Below are positions 52,888-62,362 of a stretch of 64,000 nt of DNA, piece after piece. The notes beneath the pieces are model-generated. The model saw nothing but the letters and a program-made list of their open reading frames with translations. It did no database searches and was not told the DNA's origin. Position numbers and translations under genes: made by a program. Origin of the DNA: CAILZL01 sp050181835 (lineage in GTDB: Bacteria > Pseudomonadota > Gammaproteobacteria > Steroidobacterales > Steroidobacteraceae). The DNA lies in NCBI GenBank assembly GCA_050181835.1, contig JBFXCU010000001.1, positions 537,214-601,213 on the forward strand, in the 5' to 3' direction. Position 1 is the stretch's first letter. Each line of letters opens with the position of its first letter.

Positions 52888-55677
52888 ATGATCAGCAATA
52901 ACTCGATTCGTCTGGCGGTGCGCAGCTCATTGAGGCAAAAAATGTTAATGGGTGGCGTAGTGGCTGCTGCGATTCTGACATCTACTGTGTATGCCCAAAG
53001 TGCTGGAAGCAGCGATACCTTGGAAGAAATCATAGTCACGGGCACGTCGATCAAGCGTGTTGCTGCTGAAGGGTCGTTGCCAGTACAGACTTTTGATCAA
53101 CAGGATATCAGCCGCAGCGGTGCTACCTCGGTCACTGACTTTATCCAGCAGCTACCAGTCATGCAGGGCTTTACTCACATCTCCCAGTCAGTGGGTGGTG
53201 GTGGCGGTGGCATCACGAGCGCATCCCTGCACGACCTGGGTGAGCAATACACACTGGTCCTTCTCAACGGGCACCGTGTGGCACCTGCTGGTTCAGGCAC
53301 TACCATTGATCTCAACTCGATTCCACTCGCAGCAGTTGACCGCATTGAGGTGCTTACTGATGGTGCCTCGGCTATTTATGGGGCGGACGCCATTGCTGGT
53401 GTGGTGAACTTCATTCTCAAACAGGGTGAGTCGCCGCTGGAGTTGAATATGCATTTTGGCAGGCCTCAGCACGATGGGGCGCTTGAGGCTAATTTTTCCT
53501 TAAGTAAGGGGTTCGGCAATTTGCAGTCTGATGGCTACGCGGCTTTTTTTGCGGTGAGCTATGACAAGAAGAATGCTTTGCAGGCGAAGCAACGTGATTT
53601 CGCCAGTACGGGCATCATTGCTGGTCGCCAAGGTACTCTGAACTATGACTTCTTCAATGGCTCGCCGGTGTCAGTACCGGCAGGTGTAGAGGCCTATTTT
53701 AATAACTTGGATCCCTATTACTTCAATCCTTATCTGTTGAGTACGGGGAGTTGTTCATCTTCCCGGGCAGCGCATGTGAGGGTGGGCGACGAATGCTGGA
53801 TTGATTACACGTCAACGATCGAAATTTCTCCGCAGGTCGAACGCAAGGCAGTTTATGGTTCGGGGAAATTAAGTCTTGGCAACTCAGGATGGAATTTATT
53901 TGGCGACTTGGCCTATGTCGATGTTGGCACTCTGATTCGTGTTGCGCCTTATCCTGGTTATTTCGGATTGTCGACATCCAGTCCCTTGTATAGCACTTAC
54001 GTTGAGCCATATCTGACGTCTACCGAGTTGGCTGATCTGGACTCTGTCTGGGTAGATTATCGGCTGTTCGATCTTGGCAATCGTACCGAGAAATTCACCA
54101 CAAAATCTTTACATGTAGTTGGAGGGGCTGAGGGCAAGGTGGGTGACTGGACGATGTCGGTTGCCGCTACGGTGTCAAGTCAGACGCAGCATGATGACTA
54201 TCTGGAAGGTTGGCCCTTGGCCGACAAGTTTTATAACTTGATGGATTCCGGAACCTTTGACCCATTCAGCGATGCCCCGCTAGCCGCTGCGCAGTTGCAA
54301 GCTTTGAAGAGCACGCAGTACATCGGTAATTTCATTAAGACAAAAATCGGAATGCGCAGCGTCGAGGCCAATGCACAGAATGAGCTGTTTACTTTGCCGG
54401 GCGGAGCATTCATCGCCTCCTTTGGTGGCGATTGGCGCAAGACCGGATACAAGGAGATGCCAAGTTCGGCGGCGGCCAATGCCGAGATACTGTTTGACGA
54501 AAATTCACCTGCTTATGACTTGTCCCGTTCGTCGCTTGGTGCCTATACAGAGGTGCTGGCACCGTTAACCTCTGCCTTGGAACTGACTGCTGCGGTTCGC
54601 CATGATCGTATCAGTGGTGTTGACGATGATACAAATGGCGTACGATTCGGGGGTACGGAGAGCGCAACTACATTCAAGGTAGGTGGCAAGTGGCTGCCCA
54701 TTCGTATACTGGCAGTGCGTGGCAGCTATGGAACCGGCTTCAGAACCGCATCAATGATTGAGATTGCTCAGCCAACGGTGGATTTTGGCGTTACCGGTGG
54801 CAACTATAACTGTCCCTTCAACGCTGGCTACGACCCGCTTGGTTATGTTGCGGCCGGATATGTATGCACCGACGGAATACAGTTCGAAGTGTTTCAGGGT
54901 GGCAACGCCAGGCTCCGGCCGGAAAAATCAAAACAATGGAATGTGGGACTGATATTTGAACCGGCTGCCGGGTTTTCGGCTGGCGTCAACTACTGGTCTG
55001 TCGAAATCAAGGATGCCGTGCAGAGGGTGAGTGAACGATTGATTCTCACTGATCCGGCGAAATATCTGGAGCTTTATTCCGTCAAGCAAAAGAGCGGGCA
55101 GAACTTTGTGGCCATTGTGCAATCATCTGTCAACATCGGTCGTAAACAGGTCAAAGGTATTGATTGGGATCTTGCCTATAGTCGCCAGCTTGGCCTCGTA
55201 ACCTTCACCGGTAAATTGGCGAGTACACATCTACTTGAGTCACGCTACACGGTGCCGGGGACGGATGATCAGTGGACATCCAGTCTCAATGCCTATGGTG
55301 TGGATGACCAGGTGGCCTTTCGTGACGTGTTGCATGCCAGTGCGATATTCGCTTACGGTGGCTGGGAGCACCTGATTCAGGGTAACTACCGCAATGGATA
55401 CACGGATGTTGCATACACTGTGGATGATTGCGTGTTTTATACCGATACAGGTGATTGTTCTGCTGGTGCTTTGCAAGTGCCAAGCTACGCTACATTTGAT
55501 TGGCGCAGCAGTTTAACTTTCGAGAGTACGACCGTTTCGTTGGGCGTTAAGAACATGTTCGACAAAAAGCCGCCTCGTTCACTACAGCAAACGGCTGGCC
55601 ACCAGCTGGGCTACGATCCTCGCTATACCGATGCCGAATTGCGCACTTTTGTTGTAAGTGCCAGCATCAGGTTCTGA
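52888..55677 (+). CDS. TonB-dependent outer membrane receptor
   Basis: About 929 residues. Signal peptide ending near VYAQ, then the TonB-box-like EEIIVTGTSIKR, a plug domain (SVTDFIQQLPV, VLLNGHRVAP, IEVLTDGASAIYGADAIAGVVNFI in parts) and a 22-strand barrel ending in Phe (VSASIRF). The plug pattern GASAIYGADAIAGV is that of receptors for peptides, carbohydrates or other organic compounds more than for classical siderophores. A substrate cannot be assigned. AGGGGG six bases before the ATG at 52888 decides the start over 52870. Confidence 0.9.
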   Translation: MISNNSIRLAVRSSLRQKMLMGGVVAAAILTSTVYAQSAGSSDTLEEIIVTGTSIKRVAAEGSLPVQTFDQQDISRSGATSVTDFIQQLPVMQGFTHISQSVGGGGGGITSASLHDLGEQYTLVLLNGHRVAPAGSGTTIDLNSIPLAAVDRIEVLTDGASAIYGADAIAGVVNFILKQGESPLELNMHFGRPQHDGALEANFSLSKGFGNLQSDGYAAFFAVSYDKKNALQAKQRDFASTGIIAGRQGTLNYDFFNGSPVSVPAGVEAYFNNLDPYYFNPYLLSTGSCSSSRAAHVRVGDECWIDYTSTIEISPQVERKAVYGSGKLSLGNSGWNLFGDLAYVDVGTLIRVAPYPGYFGLSTSSPLYSTYVEPYLTSTELADLDSVWVDYRLFDLGNRTEKFTTKSLHVVGGAEGKVGDWTMSVAATVSSQTQHDDYLEGWPLADKFYNLMDSGTFDPFSDAPLAAAQLQALKSTQYIGNFIKTKIGMRSVEANAQNELFTLPGGAFIASFGGDWRKTGYKEMPSSAAANAEILFDENSPAYDLSRSSLGAYTEVLAPLTSALELTAAVRHDRISGVDDDTNGVRFGGTESATTFKVGGKWLPIRILAVRGSYGTGFRTASMIEIAQPTVDFGVTGGNYNCPFNAGYDPLGYVAAGYVCTDGIQFEVFQGGNARLRPEKSKQWNVGLIFEPAAGFSAGVNYWSVEIKDAVQRVSERLILTDPAKYLELYSVKQKSGQNFVAIVQSSVNIGRKQVKGIDWDLAYSRQLGLVTFTGKLASTHLLESRYTVPGTDDQWTSSLNAYGVDDQVAFRDVLHASAIFAYGGWEHLIQGNYRNGYTDVAYTVDDCVFYTDTGDCSAGALQVPSYATFDWRSSLTFESTTVSLGVKNMFDKKPPRSLQQTAGHQLGYDPRYTDAELRTFVVSASIRF

Positions 55678-55687
55678 CGGATTGCAG

Positions 55688-55720
55688 GGGTGGCAGCCGG
55701 TGTATCACCGACTGCCACCC
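55688..55720. terminator. Long hairpin between convergent TonB receptor and DUF192 genes
   Basis: GGGTGGCAG pairs with CTGCCACCC and CGGTG with CACCG inside, one mismatch between, loop of 3. It begins 11 bases after the receptor stop and covers the last codon of the DUF192 gene. There is no T tract; a two-way stop signal is likely from position. Confidence 0.55.
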
Positions 55721-56220
55721 ACTGAAGCAAACGCCGGATGCAACACAATGGCACCAGCACGAATACCCAGCTTGGTGCTGCTGCCACCAGCCAGTTCCAG
55801 TACCCCCAGCACCGCGTTCTTTGATGCAATGATATTCAACGACAGCGGTGTGGTGTTGGTGGCAATGCTGTCGATGCGGCCATTGGCATCTATGAACACC
55901 ATGTCGAGCGGGATCAAGGTGTTTTTCATCCACATTTGGATTCTTTGTGGGCGATCAAAAATAAACAACATACCGGTGTTGGGCGGCAATGATTTGACCA
56001 ACATCAGGCCTTGTTGACGATGCGTGTTTGTATCGGCCATCCAGATTTGCAGAGTGTGCTGGCGACCATTCTGGGTGAGGACGGTCAGGCTGGTTTGTGG
56101 AAAATTACTCAGTGGCTCTAGGGCGGGTTGTACCGAGCCGGTGTCCGCGCAGGCGCTGTTCACCAGACTGGTGGCCATCATTAAAACCAGTAACAAACCA
56201 CGCAGTGTCGTTTTCATCAT
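55705..56220 (-). CDS. DUF192 family exported protein
   Basis: 171 residues with a signal peptide. GMLFIFDRPQRIQMWMKNTL, then IPLDMVFIDANGRI and LELAGGSSTKLGIRAGAIV are the DUF192 signature. Small beta-barrel domain of unknown function, often exported. It follows the unknown exported protein gene after 6 bases on the same strand, so the two are one operon. Confidence 0.88.
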   Translation of the reverse strand: MMKTTLRGLLLVLMMATSLVNSACADTGSVQPALEPLSNFPQTSLTVLTQNGRQHTLQIWMADTNTHRQQGLMLVKSLPPNTGMLFIFDRPQRIQMWMKNTLIPLDMVFIDANGRIDSIATNTTPLSLNIIASKNAVLGVLELAGGSSTKLGIRAGAIVLHPAFASVGGSR

Positions 56221-56226
56221 GGCAAT

Positions 56227-56934
56227 TTAAGGTGTGGTTGGCTGACTGTTAGTAGATTCATCAGAATCAAAATCGACGCGGCCGGCGAAGTCGAAACGGC
56301 TGACCAGCACGGCCCCATCGCCATTCAGGGCGCGCGCCGGTTGGGTGCAAAAGCCTCGGGCCGTGACTTGATACGCTCGTTGCCGCAAGGGAATGCCTAG
56401 CAATGGCACCTGCTGTACGGTATCTACGGTGCACTTGTTATCGCCTTGGGTGGCATAAAATTCACCGTCATTTTCCACCATGATGGTGAGGTTGGTGGGT
56501 AGTGCTTTGCCGTCGCTGCCTTCCTTAAGGCCGGTGATGCCGAACAGTAGTACCAACTTGTGTTCACTGTGTTGGTCGCTGTTGCTGAAGCGCAAACGTA
56601 GCCCACCTTTATCGGGACGTACCGATCCAGTACAGCTGAGTTCGGTGCCGTTCCACGATAGTTCGCTGTTAATGCTGCCATTCAATCGCGCACGTAAAAA
56701 GGCTTTGTTGTCGGGCAGGCATTGCACTTGTTCAATTGCAATCGGTGTGGCGCTATCGGCCAGTGCAGTCGCCGCTGGGTCGGCGGGCGTGGTGTTATCA
56801 ATGGCGCTGTGTGCAGTAGCAGCCAACAAAATCAGGCCAGAAAGCCAACATGGCCATCGCCACAAACAGCATCGATGCGTTACAGTGTTAGCACTGGGCA
56901 AAGTGCTCTGGACATGTATTGTTAGGGGGGGCAT
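56227..56934 (-). CDS. Exported protein of unknown function
   Basis: 235 residues. A long N-terminal region with a hydrophobic helix near 27-43 ends in TAHSA, which suggests an exported protein. The mature part has four cysteines (QCLPD, LSCTG, KCTVD, FCTQP) that could form two disulfides, and looks strand-rich. I recognise no family. It is co-transcribed with the DUF192 gene and divergent from glgC. Confidence 0.6.
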   Translation of the reverse strand: MPPLTIHVQSTLPSANTVTHRCCLWRWPCWLSGLILLAATAHSAIDNTTPADPAATALADSATPIAIEQVQCLPDNKAFLRARLNGSINSELSWNGTELSCTGSVRPDKGGLRLRFSNSDQHSEHKLVLLFGITGLKEGSDGKALPTNLTIMVENDGEFYATQGDNKCTVDTVQQVPLLGIPLRQRAYQVTARGFCTQPARALNGDGAVLVSRFDFAGRVDFDSDESTNSQPTTP

Positions 56935-57060
56935 TGTGCTGAATAGATCCTGCGTGGCGGGTGGGTCGGCGGCTCGGTGCAGTGTAATGGGGATAAGTTC
57001 AAGTTAAAACGTGGTCGTGTGCCTACAGCGGCTTAGCTATAAAAATCAAGTGAGGGTGTG

Positions 57061-58353
57061 ATGGACAAGAACGTAACAACACCGACTGTGGCAACCGCTG
57101 CCAAACAGTCATCGCCAAAGCGCTATGTAAGTCGACTGACGCAGAGCACGCTGGCCGTTATCATGGCAGGCGGTCGTGGTTCGCGACTTAAGCATCTCAC
57201 CGAAAATCGCTGCAAGCCTGCCACCCAGTTCGGCGGCAAGTTCCGTATTATCGATTTTGTCTTGTCCAACTGCGTCAATTCCGGCATCCGGCGCGTGTCC
57301 GTACTGACGCAGTACAAAGCACATTCATTGATCCGTCATATTCAGCGCGGCTGGAATTTTTTGCGTGGCGAGTTTGGTGAGTTCATCGAGATTATTCCCG
57401 CCCAACAGCAGCTCGGTGATGAATGGTATCAGGGTACTGCCGATGCGCTGTACCAGAATCTGTCGATCATGAAACTCCATCATCCGCGCTTGGTGCTGGT
57501 GCTGGCCGGTGATCATATTTACAAGATGGACTATGGCCCGATGCTGGCTTTTCATGTGGAAAACAAAGCCGACATTACTGTGGGCGTAGTTGAAGTGCCG
57601 CGCGAGGATGCGGTTGGTTTTGGGGTGATGACGGTTGATGAGCAGCACCAGGTAACCAAGTTCGCGGAAAAAGTGCTGAATCCCGATGGCATACCGGGCC
57701 GTGAACATCTATGCCTCGGTTCGATGGGTATTTATGTATTCAGCGCACGGCTGCTATATAAGTTACTCGAAGCTGATGCAGCCAATCCGGATAGTTCACA
57801 TGACTTTGGCAAGGACATCATTCCGCAGGCCATTGATAAATTGAATGTTATGGCCTACGCGTTCCGTGATGTGCGCACTCGTGCCCAGCAATACTGGCGC
57901 GACGTAGGTACAGTGGATGCGTTCTACGAAGCCAACATGGAACTGGTATCGGTAAATCCAGAGCTAAATATTTATGATGCGCAATGGCCGATCTGGACTT
58001 TTCAACGCCAGCAGCCGCCTGCCAAGTTTGTTTTTAATGAAGAAGGGCGGCGTGGCATGGCGGTGGATTCGATGGTCTCCGGTGGTTGCATCATCTCCGG
58101 CGCTGAAGTAGTCGGCTCCCTGTTGTTTACCAATGTGCGTGTCAATGAGCGCAGTTATATCGAAAAATCGCTGTTGTTTCCGGATGTGCGCATTGGCGCT
58201 GATTGCATTGTGAAGAACGCCATTATCGATACCGGCGCGGTGATTCCGCCGGGGACTCAGATTGGCGTTGATCCGGCAGAAGATGCAAAACGGTTCTATG
58301 TTACTGAGAAAGGTGTGTTGCTGGTGACGCGCGACATGTTGGCAAATATATAA
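57061..58353 (+). CDS. glgC: Glucose-1-phosphate adenylyltransferase (ADP-glucose pyrophosphorylase)
   Basis: About 430 residues. It makes ADP-glucose from ATP and glucose 1-phosphate, the committed and allosterically controlled step of glycogen synthesis. MAGGRGSRLKHLTENRCKPA binds the nucleotide, ILAGDHIYKMDY-like VLAGDHIYKMDYGPML carries the catalytic Asp, FAEKVLNPDGIPG the sugar-phosphate lysine, and RDVGTVDAFYEANMEL is typical. The C-terminal half is a left-handed beta-helix. GAGGG before the ATG at 57061 favours it over the GTG at 57058. glgA is 700 bases away but on the other strand. Confidence 0.95.
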   Translation: MDKNVTTPTVATAAKQSSPKRYVSRLTQSTLAVIMAGGRGSRLKHLTENRCKPATQFGGKFRIIDFVLSNCVNSGIRRVSVLTQYKAHSLIRHIQRGWNFLRGEFGEFIEIIPAQQQLGDEWYQGTADALYQNLSIMKLHHPRLVLVLAGDHIYKMDYGPMLAFHVENKADITVGVVEVPREDAVGFGVMTVDEQHQVTKFAEKVLNPDGIPGREHLCLGSMGIYVFSARLLYKLLEADAANPDSSHDFGKDIIPQAIDKLNVMAYAFRDVRTRAQQYWRDVGTVDAFYEANMELVSVNPELNIYDAQWPIWTFQRQQPPAKFVFNEEGRRGMAVDSMVSGGCIISGAEVVGSLLFTNVRVNERSYIEKSLLFPDVRIGADCIVKNAIIDTGAVIPPGTQIGVDPAEDAKRFYVTEKGVLLVTRDMLANI

Positions 58354-58449
58354 AACAGAGTAGCGTGCGTGACGGTATACGCGGGCAGGAATTTATTCCG
58401 ATGTGGTGCGGGTGGTCGGCATAAATTCTGAGCGGAAGATTGCGGAGAG

Positions 58450-58917
58450 ATGGTGAAAGCATTGACAAAACTGCTGCTTGTAGTTGGCTTGCTGGTTATA
58501 AGCGCCTGCGCCACGACCAAATTTGAGGCACCAAAATTGTCGGTAATCAGTGTTGGCATGGTGTCAGCCGATGTGTTCAGTCAGCAATTCACCATTCGCC
58601 TGCATGTACGTAACCCTAATGATCGGGATTTGCCCATCAAGGCCATTGATTACAAGTTATTCCTGCAAGGGGATAATTTTGCGGAAGGCTTTAGTAACCA
58701 GCCGTTTGTGGTGCCGGCATTGGGTGAAGCCGAGTTTGATACGGTGGTGCGCACCAACTTCATCAGCAGTGTTGCCCGGCTGCTTACCAAGATCAATAGC
58801 AGCGACGAGGGAAAAGTTCAGTATGGATTTACCGGTACCGTTTTACTGAGCAAGGGCATGCTGCGCAAAATTCCATTCAGTGAACAGGGGATGGTTGATC
58901 TAGCCATCAAGAAATAG
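58450..58917 (+). CDS. LEA14-like (WHy domain) lipoprotein
   Basis: 155 residues. A lipobox (VISAC) and a WHy/LEA type 2 domain: FTIRLHVRNPNDRDLPIKAI, then YKLFLQGDNFAEG. In plants and bacteria this fold is linked to desiccation and stress protection; the role of bacterial lipoprotein members is not settled. It lies about 100 bases after glgC on the same strand. Confidence 0.85.
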   Translation: MVKALTKLLLVVGLLVISACATTKFEAPKLSVISVGMVSADVFSQQFTIRLHVRNPNDRDLPIKAIDYKLFLQGDNFAEGFSNQPFVVPALGEAEFDTVVRTNFISSVARLLTKINSSDEGKVQYGFTGTVLLSKGMLRKIPFSEQGMVDLAIKK

Positions 58918-59085
58918 CATCCGCATATTTTTCTGACTTGCGCATGCGCTTGGCAAACAGAACGCTGGCTATAGCTGCAGCGCTTATGTGTTGGCTGCTG
59001 GTGTGCGGTTGGTGACCAGTATCTTCACTTTTTCTGTCAACATCGCAGCACGAAAATTGCGCATGCGTTCCAAGAAGGACGTTAT

Positions 59086-60525
59086 TCAAATAAGTTGTTG
59101 ATATATCCGCACATACTCTTGTGCTTGTTTGCTCCAGGAGAAATCCTGAGCCATGCCGTTGCGAATCAGCTGTGACCAGATGGTGGGCTCTTTGTATAGA
59201 TCCAGTGCGGTGTTGACGGCCCAGTTGACTGCCGGCGCATCGTAGTCATTGAACACGATGCCAGTGCCATTGCTGCCGTCCCACGGTTGCACCGAATCGG
59301 CTAGCCCACCGGTGTTTCGCACGATGGGTACGGTGCCGTATTTCAAGCTGTACAGTTGGTTTAGTCCACAGGGCTCATACAGCGACGGCATCAGGAACAT
59401 GTCGCTAGCGGCTTCAATCAGGTGCGCCAAGGGTTCGTCGTAGCCATTGATGAATGACATCCGTTTAGGAAAGGCTTGCTGCAGCGAATCAAAGAACGCC
59501 ACGTACTGATCGTCGCCGCTGCCGAGTATGCACAACGCAAAGTCACGTGTGCTGAGTAGCTCAGGCAAACTATGTATCAACAAGTCGATGCCTTTTTGTT
59601 GCGCGAGGCGCGTCACTATACCGATTAACGGCGTGTCTGAACTCACCGCTAGCTGCGTTTTTTTTAGCAACGTGCGTTTGCACTGTCGCTTGCCGGAGAG
59701 ATCATCGGCTGTGTAGTTGGCAGGTAAGGTGCCGTCTGTGCCGGGATTCCAACTGTGATAATCCACGCCATTCAGAATGCCGATAACACTGTCGTTACGT
59801 GCGCGCAGAGTGATGTCGAGTCCATGGCCACCTTCAGGCAGGCAGATTTCCTGCGCATAGGTGGGGCTGACCGTGCTGACGGCGTCGGCGTGGAAAATAC
59901 CTTCTTTTAGCCAATTGATCTGACCCATCATGCGGTCTTCGCTGCGGATATGGCCTAGCACGTCGACGATGCCCAAGTCGCGCATGGCCGATGCGGCAAA
60001 TATACCTTGGTAGCCGATGTTGTGGATGCTCATGACACTGCGTGTGTACTGAAACAATTGATCCCAGGCATAGCTGGTCTTGAGCAGTAGCGGTAGTAAT
60101 GCCGTATGCCAGTCATTGCAGTGCAGGATGTCCGGGGAGAATTGCATACGCTGTAGCGACTCAAGTGCTGCGCGTTGTAACAGGATAAAGCGGCGATGTT
60201 CGTCGCTGTCCGTGGTGTACAGGCTGCTGCGTGCAAATAGCTCCGGGCAATCGATCAGAAAAATGTCCAGTGTCGACTCTGGCAGGCGCGTACTGAACAC
60301 GGAAAAAACATAGCTGCGGTCGCCCAGTTGTAGCGGCACATTCTGTATTGGCGTTACCGCCTGTAGCGCAAATGGTCCATTGCGCACGCTGGTGTACAGT
60401 GGCATGAATACCCGCAACTCATGGTCCAGCAGGTGTAGTGCACGTGGCAGGGCGGCGGCCACATCGGCTAGTCCACCGGTTTTGGCAAAGGGAGTGATTT
60501 CAGAGGCAACAAATGCAATTTTCAT
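59086..60525 (-). CDS. glgA: Glycogen synthase (ADP-glucose dependent)
   Basis: 479 residues, GT5 family. It adds glucose from ADP-glucose to the growing glucan. KTGGLADV (Lys15) binds ADP-glucose; HCNDWHTALLPLLLK, SIHNIGYQGIF and the C-terminal EPCGLNQLYSLKYGTVPIVR with the catalytic Glu pair region are present. A frame opens at 60627; the ATG at 60525 with the normal MKIAFVASEITPFAK start is preferred. It is convergent with the LEA14-like gene and divergent from the Ada-like gene. Confidence 0.95.
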   Translation of the reverse strand: MKIAFVASEITPFAKTGGLADVAAALPRALHLLDHELRVFMPLYTSVRNGPFALQAVTPIQNVPLQLGDRSYVFSVFSTRLPESTLDIFLIDCPELFARSSLYTTDSDEHRRFILLQRAALESLQRMQFSPDILHCNDWHTALLPLLLKTSYAWDQLFQYTRSVMSIHNIGYQGIFAASAMRDLGIVDVLGHIRSEDRMMGQINWLKEGIFHADAVSTVSPTYAQEICLPEGGHGLDITLRARNDSVIGILNGVDYHSWNPGTDGTLPANYTADDLSGKRQCKRTLLKKTQLAVSSDTPLIGIVTRLAQQKGIDLLIHSLPELLSTRDFALCILGSGDDQYVAFFDSLQQAFPKRMSFINGYDEPLAHLIEAASDMFLMPSLYEPCGLNQLYSLKYGTVPIVRNTGGLADSVQPWDGSNGTGIVFNDYDAPAVNWAVNTALDLYKEPTIWSQLIRNGMAQDFSWSKQAQEYVRIYQQLI

Positions 60526-60592
60526 GACGCGCGAGTTTAGCAGTAGTCGCGGCAGCGCATGAAACGGGTGGTTGCCAGTATGTGATTGCGCC

Positions 60593-61462
60593 ATGCTGCG
60601 ACTTATGAAAGCAGCGCCGTTGCTCAATGCCAGTGATTACGCACGTATCGAGCGGGCGATTGTGTACCTGAATCAGGCATTTCGTGCGCAACCCAGCCTG
60701 GAGGATATTGCCAGACAAGTTGATTTGAGTGCGGCGCATTTCAATCGCCTGTTTCGGCGTTGGGCTGGTATTACCCCCAAGCAATTTGTGCAGCGACTGA
60801 CCTTGGATGCGGCGAAGTTGCAATTACAGGCTGCGCACTCGGTGATGTGTGCGGCGCTGGAAGCCGGGTTGTCCGGCCCCGGTCGTTTGCATGATCTATT
60901 CATCACTCTGGAAGCCATGACGCCGGGTGAGTACAAGCAGGGTGGTGCTGGTTTGCTCCTGTACTGTGGGATTGCGGATACGCCATTCGGTCCGGCGTGG
61001 CTGGTGTGGAGCGAGCGCGGGCTGTGCCAGTTGGAGTTTTTGCAAGGGCAGAATGAAGTCCAACTACGCGCTAGTTGGCCAAATGCACAGTGGCACCGTG
61101 ATGACGCTGCCGCCGCACAGCGAGTAAGGCGCTTGTGGCAGGGCTACGAACGACCGGGCCAGTCACTGCGCTTGCTGGTAAAGGGCAGTAATTTCCAGCT
61201 TCAGGTGTGGCGTGCGCTGCTTAAGTTGAGCGCGCAGGACGGCGCGATGACACCGATGACATATGGTGCGGTGGCGACCAGTGTGCATCGACCTCATGCC
61301 GCACGCGCGGTGGGAAATGCGGTGGGGGCGAATCCCGTGTTATGGCTCATCCCTTGTCATCGTGTGCTACGCGCCAACGGTGGTTTGGGTGGTTATAGCG
61401 GCGGTGTGCCACGCAAACAGGTGATGCTGGCTTGGGAGTACGCGCGGCAGCGGGTCGAGTAA
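60593..61462 (+). CDS. AraC-type regulator fused to O6-alkylguanine-DNA alkyltransferase (Ada without zinc domain)
   Basis: About 289 residues. Residues 15-115 are an AraC DNA-binding domain (LEDIARQVDLSAAHFNRLFR, ITPKQFVQRLTLDAAK); residues 120-285 are an AGT domain with Cys255 in IPCHRVLRANGGLGGYSGG. Full Ada also has an N-terminal zinc domain whose Cys accepts methyl from phosphotriesters; that domain is missing here, so methyl-triester sensing in the usual way is not possible. Start codon uncertain: ATG at 60593 or 60605, or TTG at 60572. Divergent from glgA with a 67-base gap. Confidence 0.88.
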   Translation: MLRLMKAAPLLNASDYARIERAIVYLNQAFRAQPSLEDIARQVDLSAAHFNRLFRRWAGITPKQFVQRLTLDAAKLQLQAAHSVMCAALEAGLSGPGRLHDLFITLEAMTPGEYKQGGAGLLLYCGIADTPFGPAWLVWSERGLCQLEFLQGQNEVQLRASWPNAQWHRDDAAAAQRVRRLWQGYERPGQSLRLLVKGSNFQLQVWRALLKLSAQDGAMTPMTYGAVATSVHRPHAARAVGNAVGANPVLWLIPCHRVLRANGGLGGYSGGVPRKQVMLAWEYARQRVE

Positions 61463-61597
61463 CGCCATTTAACTGGTAATTTGTTGTGTTGATTTGTCAC
61501 TAAATGTTTACTTGTGGGTTACAGCGCAACCCGACATGCTTACGCGCTGCACTATACTCCCACCTGCCCGCGCCCCATGCGTTAGCCCGAGTCATTC

Positions 61598-62356
61598 GTG
61601 AATCAAGCCGCCGATAACAACTGGATTGATAGCTGGCTGGAAGCCCAGAGTGGCTGGTTGGATCGCTGGCAGTCATTGGCAGTGGAACAGCGAGCTGAGG
61701 CCATGCGCAGCATGGATGCACTGCGTGAGCAGTTCGGTGCTGCGGGCTTTTCTGCTGACACGCTGCAGGGGGTGCAGAATTTTCAGTCACTGCTACAGTC
61801 GTTTGCACCAAATGGCGAAACGCAGTCGCAGTCCACGCTGTGGCAACAGATGTTGCAAGCTTTTCCGCTCGGGCCTGCGCGCGAGCAGCAGAGTGCCTGG
61901 CAGGAATATGCTCAGGCGCAAGCGGATTATCAGTCATGCCTGCAAGTCGTAATGCAGGCCTTTAGCAAAGTGCTGACGCAATCACTGGCGGCGGTATCAA
62001 CTAAGGTTGATATACGCGCTTCGCAGGGCAAACCCGTTACTGGCATGCGCGAGTTATACGAGCTATGGATCGAATGTGGTGAGCAGGCATTTGCCGAGCT
62101 GGCCCCTGATGAAAGCTTTATTACGGCGCAGGCGGCCAGCGGCAATGCGCTTAGTCGTTTGAAGATCGCGCAGAATGTGTTGATCGAGCGCTGGCTCAAG
62201 TCATACGACCTACCGACCCGTAGCGAACTCAATAGTGTGCATCTGCGTCTACGTTCACTCACGACACGCATTGCGCAACTGGAACAGCAATTGTCAGTAC
62301 GCAAGTCGGTAGCCACAGCCACCCGTAGCAAAACGCGCAAGCCCAGCAAGGAATAG
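61598..62356 (+). CDS. phaE: Class III poly(3-hydroxyalkanoate) synthase subunit PhaE
   Basis: 252 residues, mostly helical and Gln/Ala-rich, ending in a basic tail (TRSKTRKPSKE). YDLPTRSELNSVHLRL near residue 213 is the recognised PhaE signature. It associates with PhaC to form the active class III polymerase. The GTG at 61598 is the only sensible start. phaC follows after 6 bases. Confidence 0.9.
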   Translation: MNQAADNNWIDSWLEAQSGWLDRWQSLAVEQRAEAMRSMDALREQFGAAGFSADTLQGVQNFQSLLQSFAPNGETQSQSTLWQQMLQAFPLGPAREQQSAWQEYAQAQADYQSCLQVVMQAFSKVLTQSLAAVSTKVDIRASQGKPVTGMRELYELWIECGEQAFAELAPDESFITAQAASGNALSRLKIAQNVLIERWLKSYDLPTRSELNSVHLRLRSLTTRIAQLEQQLSVRKSVATATRSKTRKPSKE

Positions 62357-62362
62357 CACCCC

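Noticed and set aside
58944..59015. 23-codon frame with a hydrophobic, signal-peptide-like product between the LEA14-like gene and glgA
   Set aside because: No ribosome binding site, no conserved partner and no known family. A short repeat (TTGCGCATGCG at 58938 and 59057) flanks it but no further copies were noticed.
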